Below, one piece after another: positions 8,540 through 15,896 of a stretch of 49,327 nucleotides of DNA. The translations under genes and the position numbers were made by a program. Position 1 is the first letter of the stretch, and the number at the start of each line of letters is the position of its first letter. The notes beneath the pieces were generated by a model. The model did not search any database. It saw nothing but the letters and a program-made list of their open reading frames with translations, and was not told the origin of the DNA. The DNA comes from Ramlibacter sp. (lineage in GTDB: Bacteria > Pseudomonadota > Gammaproteobacteria > Burkholderiales > Burkholderiaceae_C). Where the stretch lies: NCBI RefSeq assembly GCF_028291745.1, contig NZ_JAQGNQ010000045.1, forward strand, positions 1 through 49,327, in the 5' to 3' direction.

Positions 8540-9517
8540 ATGGGGCAAGTTCACCAGCATCACCACCACAACGAACACAACGAACACAGCGAACACAGCG
8601 GACACGGCCACCACCATCACGGCCACCACCACCACGAACTCCCGAAGCAGATGGGGAGGGCTTTCCTGATCGGGATTGCGCTGAACCTCTTGTTCGTGCT
8701 GTGCGAGTGGTTCTTCGGGGTGGCATCCCACTCGCTGGCCCTGCTGGCGGACGCCACGCACAACCTGGGCGATGTGCTCGGGCTGGTGATGGCATGGGGT
8801 GCGTCCGTCCTCGGGCGACGCGCTCCCACCGACCGGTTTACCTACGGGCTGCGCGGCACGTCCATTCTTTCGACGCTGGCCAACGCGATGATCCTCGTCC
8901 TGTTGACCGGGGGCCTCGCATGGGCAGCGATCCAGCGTTTCGACGACCCTCAGCCGGTGGTCGGCACCACCGTGATCGCAGTGGCGCTAGCGGGCGTGCT
9001 GGTCAACGGCATCAGCGCCTGGCTCCTCAATGCCGGCCAGCAGCACGACATGAACGTCCGCGGCGCCTACCTGCACATGGCCGCCGATGCGGCGGCCTCG
9101 CTGGGGGTCGCGATCGCAGGCGTCGTGGTGCTCTTCACCGGGTGGACATGGCTCGACCCCGCCGTCACGCTGGCCCTGGCCGCCGTGATCCTGGTGGGCA
9201 CGTGGAGCCTGCTGCGCGATGCGCTGAAGCTCGCCTTGCAGGCCGTGCCCCAGCAGATCGACATCGACCAGGTTCGCGGCTTCCTGGCCAGGCTGCCCGG
9301 AGTGACGGAAGTGCACGACCTGCACATCTGGGGCATGAGCACCACCGAGAACGCCATGACGGCGCACCTGGTGATTCCGCAAGGACACCCCGGCGACACC
9401 TTCCTGCAGACGGTGGCCCACGCCATCGAGCACGACTACTCCATCCACCACGTGACCTTGCAGATCGAACTGGCCGACGGCACCGCCTGTGCGCTGGCGC
9501 CTGCCCACGTGGTGTAG
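8540..9517 (+). CDS. Cation diffusion facilitator (CzcD/ZitB-like metal efflux protein)
   Basis: A 325-residue CDF transporter that would export Zn2+ or another divalent metal in exchange for protons. The N-terminal ~35 residues are exceptionally His-rich (runs of HHHH), a likely metal-sensing or buffering segment. Six transmembrane helices follow. Metal-site residues are visible in helix 2 (DATHNLGD) and helix 5 (HMAADAAAS, i.e. HxxxD). The cytoplasmic C-terminal domain contains VHDLHIWGMS and ends at VV. A strong ribosome site (AAGGAA) precedes the ATG. No adjacent metal-responsive repressor is present. Confidence 0.93.
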   Translation: MGQVHQHHHHNEHNEHSEHSGHGHHHHGHHHHELPKQMGRAFLIGIALNLLFVLCEWFFGVASHSLALLADATHNLGDVLGLVMAWGASVLGRRAPTDRFTYGLRGTSILSTLANAMILVLLTGGLAWAAIQRFDDPQPVVGTTVIAVALAGVLVNGISAWLLNAGQQHDMNVRGAYLHMAADAAASLGVAIAGVVVLFTGWTWLDPAVTLALAAVILVGTWSLLRDALKLALQAVPQQIDIDQVRGFLARLPGVTEVHDLHIWGMSTTENAMTAHLVIPQGHPGDTFLQTVAHAIEHDYSIHHVTLQIELADGTACALAPAHVV

Positions 9518-9521
9518 CAGC

Positions 9522-9548
9522 CGGCCCGCGCACCAGTCGCGCGGGCCG
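9522..9548. terminator. Bidirectional hairpin between convergent genes
   Basis: A perfect 10-bp inverted repeat (CGGCCCGCGC / GCGCGGGCCG) with a 7-nt loop lies right after the CDF stop and before the stop of the opposite lipoprotein gene. There is no long T tract, so its efficiency as an intrinsic terminator is uncertain, but position and strength suit a shared terminator. Confidence 0.65.
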
Positions 9549-9554
9549 TAACTT

Positions 9555-10763
9555 CTAACGCGTACTGAACGTCAGCAACTGCGCCGGCTCCGCGCCGCAG
9601 CTGGCGCAACCCGCCGGCGACGGCCCGGAGGAGGCCGGCAGGAAGGCCTTGGAGGTCACCGGGTCGACCGCCACCGAGTGGGCGTTGTTGCCGGTGGCCA
9701 CCTGCACGACGAGGCTACGCGTCGCGGCGTCGATCACGCCCAGCACCGGCGTGCAGGGCGAGGCCGCACTGCAGTTGCCACCCACGGACGCGAGTCCGTT
9801 GGCGGTCCAGCGACTGGCGGCGGTGTAGTAGCGGTTGGTCGAGGCGTCGAACTCGAGCTGGTCGCCGCCGCCCGCGTTCACCGAGGCCAGGATCGCTCCG
9901 TTGGTGCGGTCCATGATCTGCACCAGCAGCGGCGCACCGGTGGTGGCTTCGCGGCAGTTGACGGCGATGTCGTTGCCCGGGCCGAAGGCCAGCCCGGTCG
10001 GATCGCAGTTCCCTTCGGCGAACATGCGAACCCCCGCCAGCGCGGTGTAGTTCACCGTGCCGCCGGCCGGGATGGCGCGGATCGAGGCACCCGTCATCAC
10101 GTCCAGTTCGCCGTGCGGGTTCGCCGTGGTTCCGTCGTTGTTGACGAAGAAGGTGTCGCTGTTGGCGTCGTAGCGACACTGCTCCAGGCCTGCCGAGGGC
10201 GCGCCGGCGGCGTCGGTGAACGTGACGTGCGCGACCACGGTCTGCGTATTGGTATTGATGAAGGTCGCGAACGGGATGGGGGCCTCCGGCGTGGAGATCA
10301 TGTAGATCCCATGCACGGCGTCGACGCAGCCCTCGTCGGCGCGCGTGTTGGACGTGCCGACCACGATGGTCTTCAGCACCTGCTGGGCGGCCGGGTCAAC
10401 AATCTTCACCGAATTGACGTCGCCGACGTACAGCAGGTTGCCGACCGCATTGATACCGTCGGGTCCCGAGGTCGCGTTGGCCGCCGTGAGCCCGGCAAAT
10501 GCGTTGGCACCGGTGCCCCTGATCTGCGCCACGATCGCGCTGTTGCTGGTGTCGAAGACATCCACCGCGGCATTGTTCCGGTCGGTGACGTAGTAGCGGT
10601 TGCCCACCACGACGCCGAGGTCGAAACCGAAATTGGTTCCGGTGCCCACGCCGGGAATGGGCGTTTGCGCGATCTGGCGCACGACCGGGGTGTTGTCTCC
10701 ACCACCCCCGCATGCTGCCAGTGTGAGTGCAAGCCCGAGAGCGGGCATCAGTTTCAGCCTCAT
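9555..10763 (-). CDS. Lipoprotein with beta-propeller-like repeats, function unknown
   Basis: A 402-residue exported lipoprotein: signal peptide MRLKLMPALGLALTLAAC with lipidated Cys at residue 18, then a Gly linker. The mature part shows recurring strand-turn units (YYVTDRNNAAVDVFDT, LLYVGDVNSVKIVDP, DTFFVNNDG, RYYTAASRW) of the kind found in YVTN/NHL beta-propellers. A late Cys pair lies in AGCASCGAEP. A very good ribosome site (AAGGAG) precedes the start. It lies 141 nt downstream of the sensor kinase gene on the same strand and could be co-regulated. No enzyme motif is visible. Confidence 0.75.
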   Translation of the reverse strand: MRLKLMPALGLALTLAACGGGGDNTPVVRQIAQTPIPGVGTGTNFGFDLGVVVGNRYYVTDRNNAAVDVFDTSNSAIVAQIRGTGANAFAGLTAANATSGPDGINAVGNLLYVGDVNSVKIVDPAAQQVLKTIVVGTSNTRADEGCVDAVHGIYMISTPEAPIPFATFINTNTQTVVAHVTFTDAAGAPSAGLEQCRYDANSDTFFVNNDGTTANPHGELDVMTGASIRAIPAGGTVNYTALAGVRMFAEGNCDPTGLAFGPGNDIAVNCREATTGAPLLVQIMDRTNGAILASVNAGGGDQLEFDASTNRYYTAASRWTANGLASVGGNCSAASPCTPVLGVIDAATRSLVVQVATGNNAHSVAVDPVTSKAFLPASSGPSPAGCASCGAEPAQLLTFSTR

Positions 10764-10904
10764 TTGTTGTCTCCTTTGTTGAGCACCCCGTATGGGGGCT
10801 CACAGAGACTAGACTTGCCGGCGCAAGCGAACCTCAGGGTTATCGCGGAGAACACCGCTCCAGTCGGGGCTGCGGTTACGTGCCGTTGCGAACCTGACGC
10901 GAGG

Positions 10905-12167
10905 CTACTCGACCATGGGCTCCGCCGGAAAAGCCATCGCGAAGCGCGCGCCGCCGGAGATCGATGCCTGCACGGTGATCGTCCAGCGCAGGTGCTCGCA
11001 GACCCGCTGCACGATCGCCAGGCCCAGCCCGGAGCCGGCGGGGCGCTCGCTGGCCCGCACGTAGCGCTCGAACACCACGCGGCGGATCTCTTGCGGGATC
11101 CCGCTGCCGCTGTCTTCCACCACGATGCAACGCTGCTGCAACAGCACGCGCACATAGCCGGTCTCCGTGAACTGGCAGGCGTTGCGGATCAGGTTGCCCA
11201 CGGCAGTGGCCACGAGCTCGGAGGGGCCGAAAGCCTGCGCCGTCGGGTCCTCGAGCACCAGTTCCAGCGAGACCGGCTTGCCCGCCAGCAAGGGCCGACA
11301 GCGCTCCACCTCGTGCGCCAGCAGATGCGGCAGGTCCACGGACGGGAATTCCAGGTGCTCGGGCGCGCGGGACAGCAGCAGCAGCGCGGAAACGCGATCG
11401 CCGGTTTCCACCGCGGTGCGGCGGATGCGCTCGACGAAGGGGAGCAGGTCCGGGCGGTCCGGCAGGCGGGCGGCCAACACCTCGGCGGCCCCGAGCATCA
11501 CGGTCAGCGGCGTGCGCAACTCGTGGCTCACGTCTCCGGTGAACAGCTGCTCGCGCGTGAGGAAGCGTTGCATCTCGTCCTGGTGCACGGCCAGCGCGCG
11601 GGCCAGCACGCCGACCTCGTCGCCGCGCCAGAGCGCCAGCGGATCCTTGTCGAGCCCGTTGCGAGTGACCGCATCCGCCAGGTGCACCAGCGGCAGGATC
11701 ACGCGCCGCGCGGTGACGGCCCCCAGCCCCAGGGCCAAGGCGATGCACAAGGCCGACGTGCCGGCCAGCGCAGCCCACAGCTGGCCCTCGTTGCGCTCGA
11801 AATCGCTCTCGTCGTCGACCACCGCAAAGCGGTGGCCGCCCTGCTGGCGGATCAGGACATGCAGCACGCGATCGCCGAGTTCGAGTTCCTGCACGTCCCC
11901 AGCTGCCAACTCGCGCATGGCTGCAGGGATATCGTCATCCTGGTAGACCTCGGGATCGCCGCCGACCGCACCACGCGCGTGCCGCACGTGGTTGCGGATC
12001 AGGTCGTCGGCCGATTTGACCATGCGGTCGTTCAACAGCCGGTCCTCCAGCGCGTGGATTCCGACCAGCAGCAGCAGCGCGTAGACGGTGCAGACGATCG
12101 CGGTCAGGATGACGAAGGCCTGCACGATGCGCGAACGCAGCGAGGATTTACCCAGCATGGCCGCCAT
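10905..12167 (-). CDS. Sensor histidine kinase of the second two-component system
   Basis: A 420-residue kinase. It has transmembrane helix 1 (about 16-37), a periplasmic sensor of about 90 residues containing acidic clusters (DPEVYQDDD, DDESDFERNE), helix 2 (about 130-152), a HAMP-type linker, and the phosphoacceptor helix GDVSHELRTP (His215). The ATPase domain contains NLIRNACQF, DSGSGIP and GSGLGLAIV. The start at 12167 overlaps the regulator gene by 20 nt (12158 is a second possible ATG). An acidic periplasmic domain is common in sensors of cations or cationic peptides, which would fit the divergent lipid-modification genes; that link is inference. Confidence 0.9.
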   Translation of the reverse strand: MAAMLGKSSLRSRIVQAFVILTAIVCTVYALLLLVGIHALEDRLLNDRMVKSADDLIRNHVRHARGAVGGDPEVYQDDDIPAAMRELAAGDVQELELGDRVLHVLIRQQGGHRFAVVDDESDFERNEGQLWAALAGTSALCIALALGLGAVTARRVILPLVHLADAVTRNGLDKDPLALWRGDEVGVLARALAVHQDEMQRFLTREQLFTGDVSHELRTPLTVMLGAAEVLAARLPDRPDLLPFVERIRRTAVETGDRVSALLLLSRAPEHLEFPSVDLPHLLAHEVERCRPLLAGKPVSLELVLEDPTAQAFGPSELVATAVGNLIRNACQFTETGYVRVLLQQRCIVVEDSGSGIPQEIRRVVFERYVRASERPAGSGLGLAIVQRVCEHLRWTITVQASISGGARFAMAFPAEPMVE

Positions 12168-12879
12168 CCAGGCAGTAGCCGACGCCCGCGACCGTGCGCA
12201 GCAGCGGCGTGGCGAAATCGCGGTCGATTTCCTGCCGCAACACGTGCATGTGCACGCGCAAGGCGTCGCTGGCGGGCGGACTGTCGCCCCACAGCTCGCG
12301 CTCCAGTTCGGCCCGCGTCAGCACCCGCGGCATCGCCCGCATCAGCGCCGACAGCAGCTTCACGCCCGTGGGCGTCAGGCGCAGCCGGCGGCCCGCGCGC
12401 GTGGCGACCAGCGTGCGCAGGTCCAGCTGCAGGTCTGCCAGTACGAGCATCGCCGCGACGTGCGCACCGCGGGCGCGCCGGTGCAGCGCCTTCAGCCGCA
12501 CGTCGAGTTCGACCAGCGAGAAGGGCTTGACCAGGTAGTCGTCGGCGCCGGCGTCGAAGCCGGCGACCTTGTCCTGCAGCGTGTCGCGCGCGGTGAGCAT
12601 CAGCACCGGCGTGGGCTGCCGCAGCACCTGGCGCAGCTTGCGGCAGACCTCGATGCCGTCCATGCCGGGCAGCATCAGGTCCAGCACGATCACGTCGTAG
12701 TTGTGCCGGCCCGCCTGCGCCAGGCCCGCGGGGCCGGTGCACGCCGAATCGATCAGGTAGCCGAGCGGCTCGAGAAAGGCATGCAGGTTGGCGAGGATGT
12801 CGTGGTGGTCCTCGATCACCAGGATGTGCGGGGCGCGCGGGGCGTCCGGCGCGCTGGGGTGGGCTGCTGCGGTGGTCAT
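12148..12879 (-). CDS. OmpR-family response regulator
   Basis: A 243-residue regulator with a ~17-residue disordered leader, then the receiver domain (IEDHHD, phosphoacceptor Asp67 in VLDLMLPGMDG, Thr in LTARD, Lys in KPF) and a winged-helix DNA-binding domain (LTPTGVKLLSALM, RVHMHVLRQEID, VAGVGYCL). It is encoded first, before its kinase, on the minus strand. Its promoter shares a 111-base intergenic region with the divergent glycosyltransferase gene; an 11-bp-spaced direct repeat there is a candidate binding site. Confidence 0.92.
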   Translation of the reverse strand: MTTAAAHPSAPDAPRAPHILVIEDHHDILANLHAFLEPLGYLIDSACTGPAGLAQAGRHNYDVIVLDLMLPGMDGIEVCRKLRQVLRQPTPVLMLTARDTLQDKVAGFDAGADDYLVKPFSLVELDVRLKALHRRARGAHVAAMLVLADLQLDLRTLVATRAGRRLRLTPTGVKLLSALMRAMPRVLTRAELERELWGDSPPASDALRVHMHVLRQEIDRDFATPLLRTVAGVGYCLDGGHAG

Positions 12880-12908
12880 CGGGGCCTGCGAAAGCGGCGG
12901 TGCAAAGC

Positions 12909-12977
12909 ATCATACGAAGCCGGCGCGCCAAGCGCGAACCGGCCTTCACGCGCTCTTAACGGCGCCCGTCCTATGAT
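12909..12977. promoter_or_regulatory. Divergent promoter region with an 11-bp-spaced direct repeat
   Basis: On the plus strand CTTCAC (12944-12949) and CTTAAC (12955-12960) start 11 bp apart, the phasing of OmpR/PmrA-type half-sites. A near-consensus -10 hexamer TATGAT follows at 12972-12977, pointing at the glycosyltransferase gene. On the minus strand another TATGAT (12914 to 12909) serves the response regulator gene. The layout suggests that the regulator controls the glycosyltransferase promoter directly. Confidence 0.5.
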
Positions 12978-12990
12978 GGCTGGCATCGCC

Positions 12991-14010
12991 ATGCACACAG
13001 CTCCCCTGCTTCGCCCTCAACTGCGTGCGATAGCCGCCGCGCGCCGGGAGCGCGAAGGCGCGCGGCCCCTGCGCCTGTCGTGCGTCATTCCCTGCCGCAA
13101 CGAGGAACGCAACCTCGACCTGCTGCTGCCGCTGCTGCGCGAGATGCTGGACGCGCTCGGCGCCGAATGGGAAGTGATCCTGGTGGACGACGGCAGCACC
13201 GACGCCACCGCCCTCGTGATGGAGGACTGGACGCAGGTCCCGGGCGTGCGCTTCATCCAGCTGTCGCGCAACTTCGGCAAGGAGGCGGCGCTGACCGCCG
13301 GACTGCAGGCCGCTCAGGGCGAGGCCGTACTGATGCTGGACGCCGACCTGCAGCACCCCGTCGACCTGGTGCCGGAAATGGTGGCGCGCTGGCGTGACGG
13401 CGCGGACGTCGTCTACGCCTATCGCGCCAGCCGCGCCGACGAATCGCTGGTCAAGCGCTCCGGCGCGCGCCTGTTCTACGCGCTTCTCAACCGCTTCCAT
13501 CGCTTCCGCATCCCGGAGGATGCCGGCGACTTCCGCTTGCTGGATCGGCGCGCGGTCGATGCGTTGCTCGCGCTGCCCGAGCGCAATCGCTTCATGAAGG
13601 GGCTGTATGCGTGGATCGGGTTCGACGCGGTGGGCGTGCCTTACGTGCCACCGCCGCGCGCGCATGGCCGCTCGCAGTTCAGCGGGCTGCGCCTGCTGGG
13701 ATTGTCGATCGACGGCCTGACCGCCTTCACCACCTGGCCGCTGCGCATCGTCAGCGCCGTCGGCGTGGCCATCGCCACGGCGAGCTTCGCCTATGGCGCT
13801 TACCTGTCCGGCGTGTACCTCGTCTACGGCCACCAGGTTTCCGGCTGGACCACCATCGTCGTGGCGCTGATGTTCTTTTCCGGCATCCAGATGATCTTCG
13901 CCGGCATCCTCGGCGAGTACATCGCCCGCATCTCCGAGGAGGTGAAAGCCAGGCCGCTGTACGTGGTCAAGCGCGCAGCGGGCCGCGGCCTGCAGCCAGG
14001 CAAGCCGTGA
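12991..14010 (+). CDS. Family 2 glycosyltransferase, polyprenyl-phosphate sugar synthase (ArnC/GtrB/LgmA-like)
   Basis: A 339-residue enzyme with a cytosolic GT-A domain: SCVIPCRNEERNL start, VDDGSTD, and nucleotide/metal motif DADLQ at about 117-121. Two C-terminal transmembrane helices follow (about 245-270 and 280-305), ending EYIARISEEVKARP. This is the architecture of enzymes that load a sugar on undecaprenyl phosphate (GtrB, ArnC, LgmA, FlmF2). The start is ATG 12991, because the TATGAT -10 at 12972-12977 overlaps the earlier in-frame ATGs at 12973 and 12976, giving an almost leaderless mRNA. If another promoter is used, 12973 is possible. GtrA and ChbG/NaxD-like genes nearby point to lipid-linked sugar export and deacetylation. 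Confidence 0.88.
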   Translation: MHTAPLLRPQLRAIAAARREREGARPLRLSCVIPCRNEERNLDLLLPLLREMLDALGAEWEVILVDDGSTDATALVMEDWTQVPGVRFIQLSRNFGKEAALTAGLQAAQGEAVLMLDADLQHPVDLVPEMVARWRDGADVVYAYRASRADESLVKRSGARLFYALLNRFHRFRIPEDAGDFRLLDRRAVDALLALPERNRFMKGLYAWIGFDAVGVPYVPPPRAHGRSQFSGLRLLGLSIDGLTAFTTWPLRIVSAVGVAIATASFAYGAYLSGVYLVYGHQVSGWTTIVVALMFFSGIQMIFAGILGEYIARISEEVKARPLYVVKRAAGRGLQPGKP

Positions 14011-14108
14011 TCGCGCTGGTGTTCATTGGCGGCCAGGTCGCCGATCTCGCCATGCTGGTGGCCGGACGCAAACGCTGTGGAAGCTGCCGGCCGGCGCGCC
14101 AGGCGTGC

Positions 14109-14501
14109 TCAAGGCGGCGGGCTGCGGCCGAAAGCCCAGTGCGAGCTCAGAAGGTATGTCATGACGGCCACGGCCAGCAGCACGCCGGCCAGTGTCACGT
14201 CATACGGCAGCCGGCTCCAGTGCAGCAGCAGCGCGTACGCGCACTCGTTGGCGGCGAAGCCGGTGCCGGAGATCGCGAGGAAGCGGCGTGCCGCCTGCCA
14301 GGCCGGCGCGCGGCGCGTGCGGAAGGTGAGCTGCCATTGCCCGAGGAAGGACACGATGAACGCCACCATCCAGCCGCCCACGTTGGCGGCCAGAGGCGGC
14401 CAGCGGAAGGTTCCCACCAGCAGTATGACCATGCCCAGATGCACCGCGGCCGCCAGGCCGCCGACCACCACGAAGCTCGCCAGCCGGATCAGTGACCGCA
14501 C
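14109..14501 (-). CDS. GtrA-family membrane protein (lipid-linked sugar flippase)
   Basis: A 130-residue protein with four hydrophobic segments (about 5-30, 37-56, 69-92 and 98-122) separated by short basic loops, as in GtrA/DPMS proteins. A conserved-type start (LIRLASFVVVGGLAAAVHLGM) and QWQLTFRTRR between helices 2 and 3 are visible. GtrA proteins move polyprenyl-phosphate sugars across the inner membrane; Bordetella LgmD has a comparable assigned role. It starts with GTG at 14501 with a GGGAAG ribosome site. It is encoded opposite to the glycosyltransferase (convergent) and divergently from the deacetylase, with 32 nt between the two starts. Confidence 0.88.
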   Translation of the reverse strand: MRSLIRLASFVVVGGLAAAVHLGMVILLVGTFRWPPLAANVGGWMVAFIVSFLGQWQLTFRTRRAPAWQAARRFLAISGTGFAANECAYALLLHWSRLPYDVTLAGVLLAVAVMTYLLSSHWAFGRSPPP

Positions 14502-14533
14502 GCCGTCTTCCCGACGTTGAAGGGCGCGCCGCC

Positions 14534-15343
14534 ATGCTTGCGCCCCGCCTGACCCTGTGCGTCGACGACTTCGGCCTGCACGCCGGCATCCACCAGGCGG
14601 CCGAGGTCCTGGCCGGCCTCGGCCGCATCGGCGCGGTGAGCTGCATGGTGGCGGCGCCGTGCTGGCCTGCGGCGGCCGAGGCCGCCGCGGAATTCGCTAC
14701 TTCGCACGTCGGCGTCGGCCTGCACCTGGACCTGACCGAGCACACGGTGGACCCGCGATGCCGCGCACCGCTGGCCGAATGGATGGCCCGCAGCGCCCTG
14801 GGCCGCATCGACAGCCTGCGCCTGCGCGGCGAAATCGAGGCGCAGCTCGATCGCTTCGAGCACAGCGTGGGACGCGAGCCCACGCACGTCGACGGGCACC
14901 AGCACGTGCATCAATTGCCGGGGGTGCGCGAGGTCCTGCTGTCGGTGCTGGCCGGCCGCTACCTGAGCTTGCCCTGGGTACGCAGCACGCGCGTGCCGGC
15001 GGCGGCCGGGGCCAAGGCGCGGGTGATCCAGGCGCTGGGCGAGCGGGGGCTGCGCGAACTGTGCGAGACGACGGGGCTGGCGCAGAACGGGCATCTGCTG
15101 GGGGTGTACGGATTCCATGGTGGCGCGGACCGCTATCTTGCCTTGTTGACCGGCTGGCTGCGCTGCGCGCGCGACGGCGACCTGCTCATGTGCCATCCCA
15201 GCATGGCCAGCGACGGGGTAGCCTTGGCAGCGGCGCGCCGCTGTGAATTCGACGTGCTCGCCGGCCCGGCGTTCGCTGCGCTGGTGCGACTGTCCGGCGT
15301 GCAGCTGGCGCCGTTTGTTGCGCAACCCAAGGAGCGATCATGA
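14534..15343 (+). CDS. ChbG/HpnK (YdjC) family carbohydrate deacetylase, NaxD/LgmC-like
   Basis: A 269-residue metal-dependent deacetylase. It opens with LTLCVDDFGL (metal ligands Asp11/Asp12), followed by GVGLHLDLTEH (about 62-70), HVDGHQHVH (118-126, metal-binding His) and CHPSM near the C-terminus. Members remove N-acetyl groups: ChbG from chito-oligosaccharides, HpnK in hopanoid synthesis, and Francisella NaxD and Bordetella LgmC from polyprenyl-linked amino sugars. The GtrB-like and GtrA neighbours favour the last substrate. The start is ATG 14534; a GTG at 14492 would overlap the GtrA gene. The end overlaps the PAP2 gene by ATGA. Confidence 0.88.
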   Translation: MLAPRLTLCVDDFGLHAGIHQAAEVLAGLGRIGAVSCMVAAPCWPAAAEAAAEFATSHVGVGLHLDLTEHTVDPRCRAPLAEWMARSALGRIDSLRLRGEIEAQLDRFEHSVGREPTHVDGHQHVHQLPGVREVLLSVLAGRYLSLPWVRSTRVPAAAGAKARVIQALGERGLRELCETTGLAQNGHLLGVYGFHGGADRYLALLTGWLRCARDGDLLMCHPSMASDGVALAAARRCEFDVLAGPAFAALVRLSGVQLAPFVAQPKERS

Positions 15344-15882
15344 AGCTGCACAAGACCATCACCCTGCCCGGCCTGCTGCTCTGTGCCGCGGCCCTGCCCG
15401 CGCAAGCCCAGGTCCATGCGCGTCCCGACCGCATCGGCGACGCACTGCAGTACCTCGTGCCGGCGGGCGCGGCGGGCCTGGCCCTGTACGAGCGCGACAC
15501 CGAGGGGCTCAAGGAGCTGGCCTATTCGCTGGCGCTGTCGCAGGGCAGCACCGAAGTGCTCAAGCGCGTGTTCGACAGCAAGCGCCCGGATGGCACGGGA
15601 CGCGGCTTCCCCTCGGGGCACACCTCCGCGGTGTTCGCGTCGGCGGCTTTTGTGCACGAGCGCTATGGCGTGCAGACGGCGCTGCCCTACTACGCGCTGG
15701 CCACGCTCACCGCGTACAGCCGGGTGCACACCCGCCATCACTTCACCAAGGACGTGGTGGGCGGCGCGGCGGTGGGGGTCGGCTCGTCGTTCCTGCTGAC
15801 GCACCCTTTCGGGCCGCGCACTTCGGCGTCCGTGAGCTATGCCTCGGACGGCGTGTGGGCGCGCTTGGCGAGCGCCTGGTGA
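15340..15882 (+). CDS. PAP2-family phosphatase with signal peptide
   Basis: A 180-residue phosphatase with N-terminal signal sequence (cleavage near ALPAQAQ). All three PAP2 motifs are present: K75RVFDSKRP, PSGHTS at 91-96, and SRVHTRHHFTKD starting at about 127 with catalytic His and Asp. Apart from the signal the chain is only moderately hydrophobic, so it should act in the periplasm or at the membrane face. Likely substrates are lipid phosphates such as undecaprenyl (pyro)phosphate or lipid A phosphate. Its ATGA overlap with the deacetylase gene indicates one functional unit. PAP2 sequence alone does not settle the substrate. Confidence 0.88.
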   Translation: MKLHKTITLPGLLLCAAALPAQAQVHARPDRIGDALQYLVPAGAAGLALYERDTEGLKELAYSLALSQGSTEVLKRVFDSKRPDGTGRGFPSGHTSAVFASAAFVHERYGVQTALPYYALATLTAYSRVHTRHHFTKDVVGGAAVGVGSSFLLTHPFGPRTSASVSYASDGVWARLASAW

Positions 15883-15896
15883 ACGCGCTGCGCCCC

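Noticed and set aside
12973..12978. ATGATG as the start of the glycosyltransferase
   Set aside because: These bases form a TATGAT -10 hexamer placed 11 nt after a direct-repeat operator, so the downstream ATG at 12991 is preferred; not excluded if another promoter exists.
14492..14533. Upstream GTG start for the ChbG/NaxD-like deacetylase
   Set aside because: It would overlap the divergent GtrA start and add 14 residues before the conserved LTLCVDDFGL start of the family.
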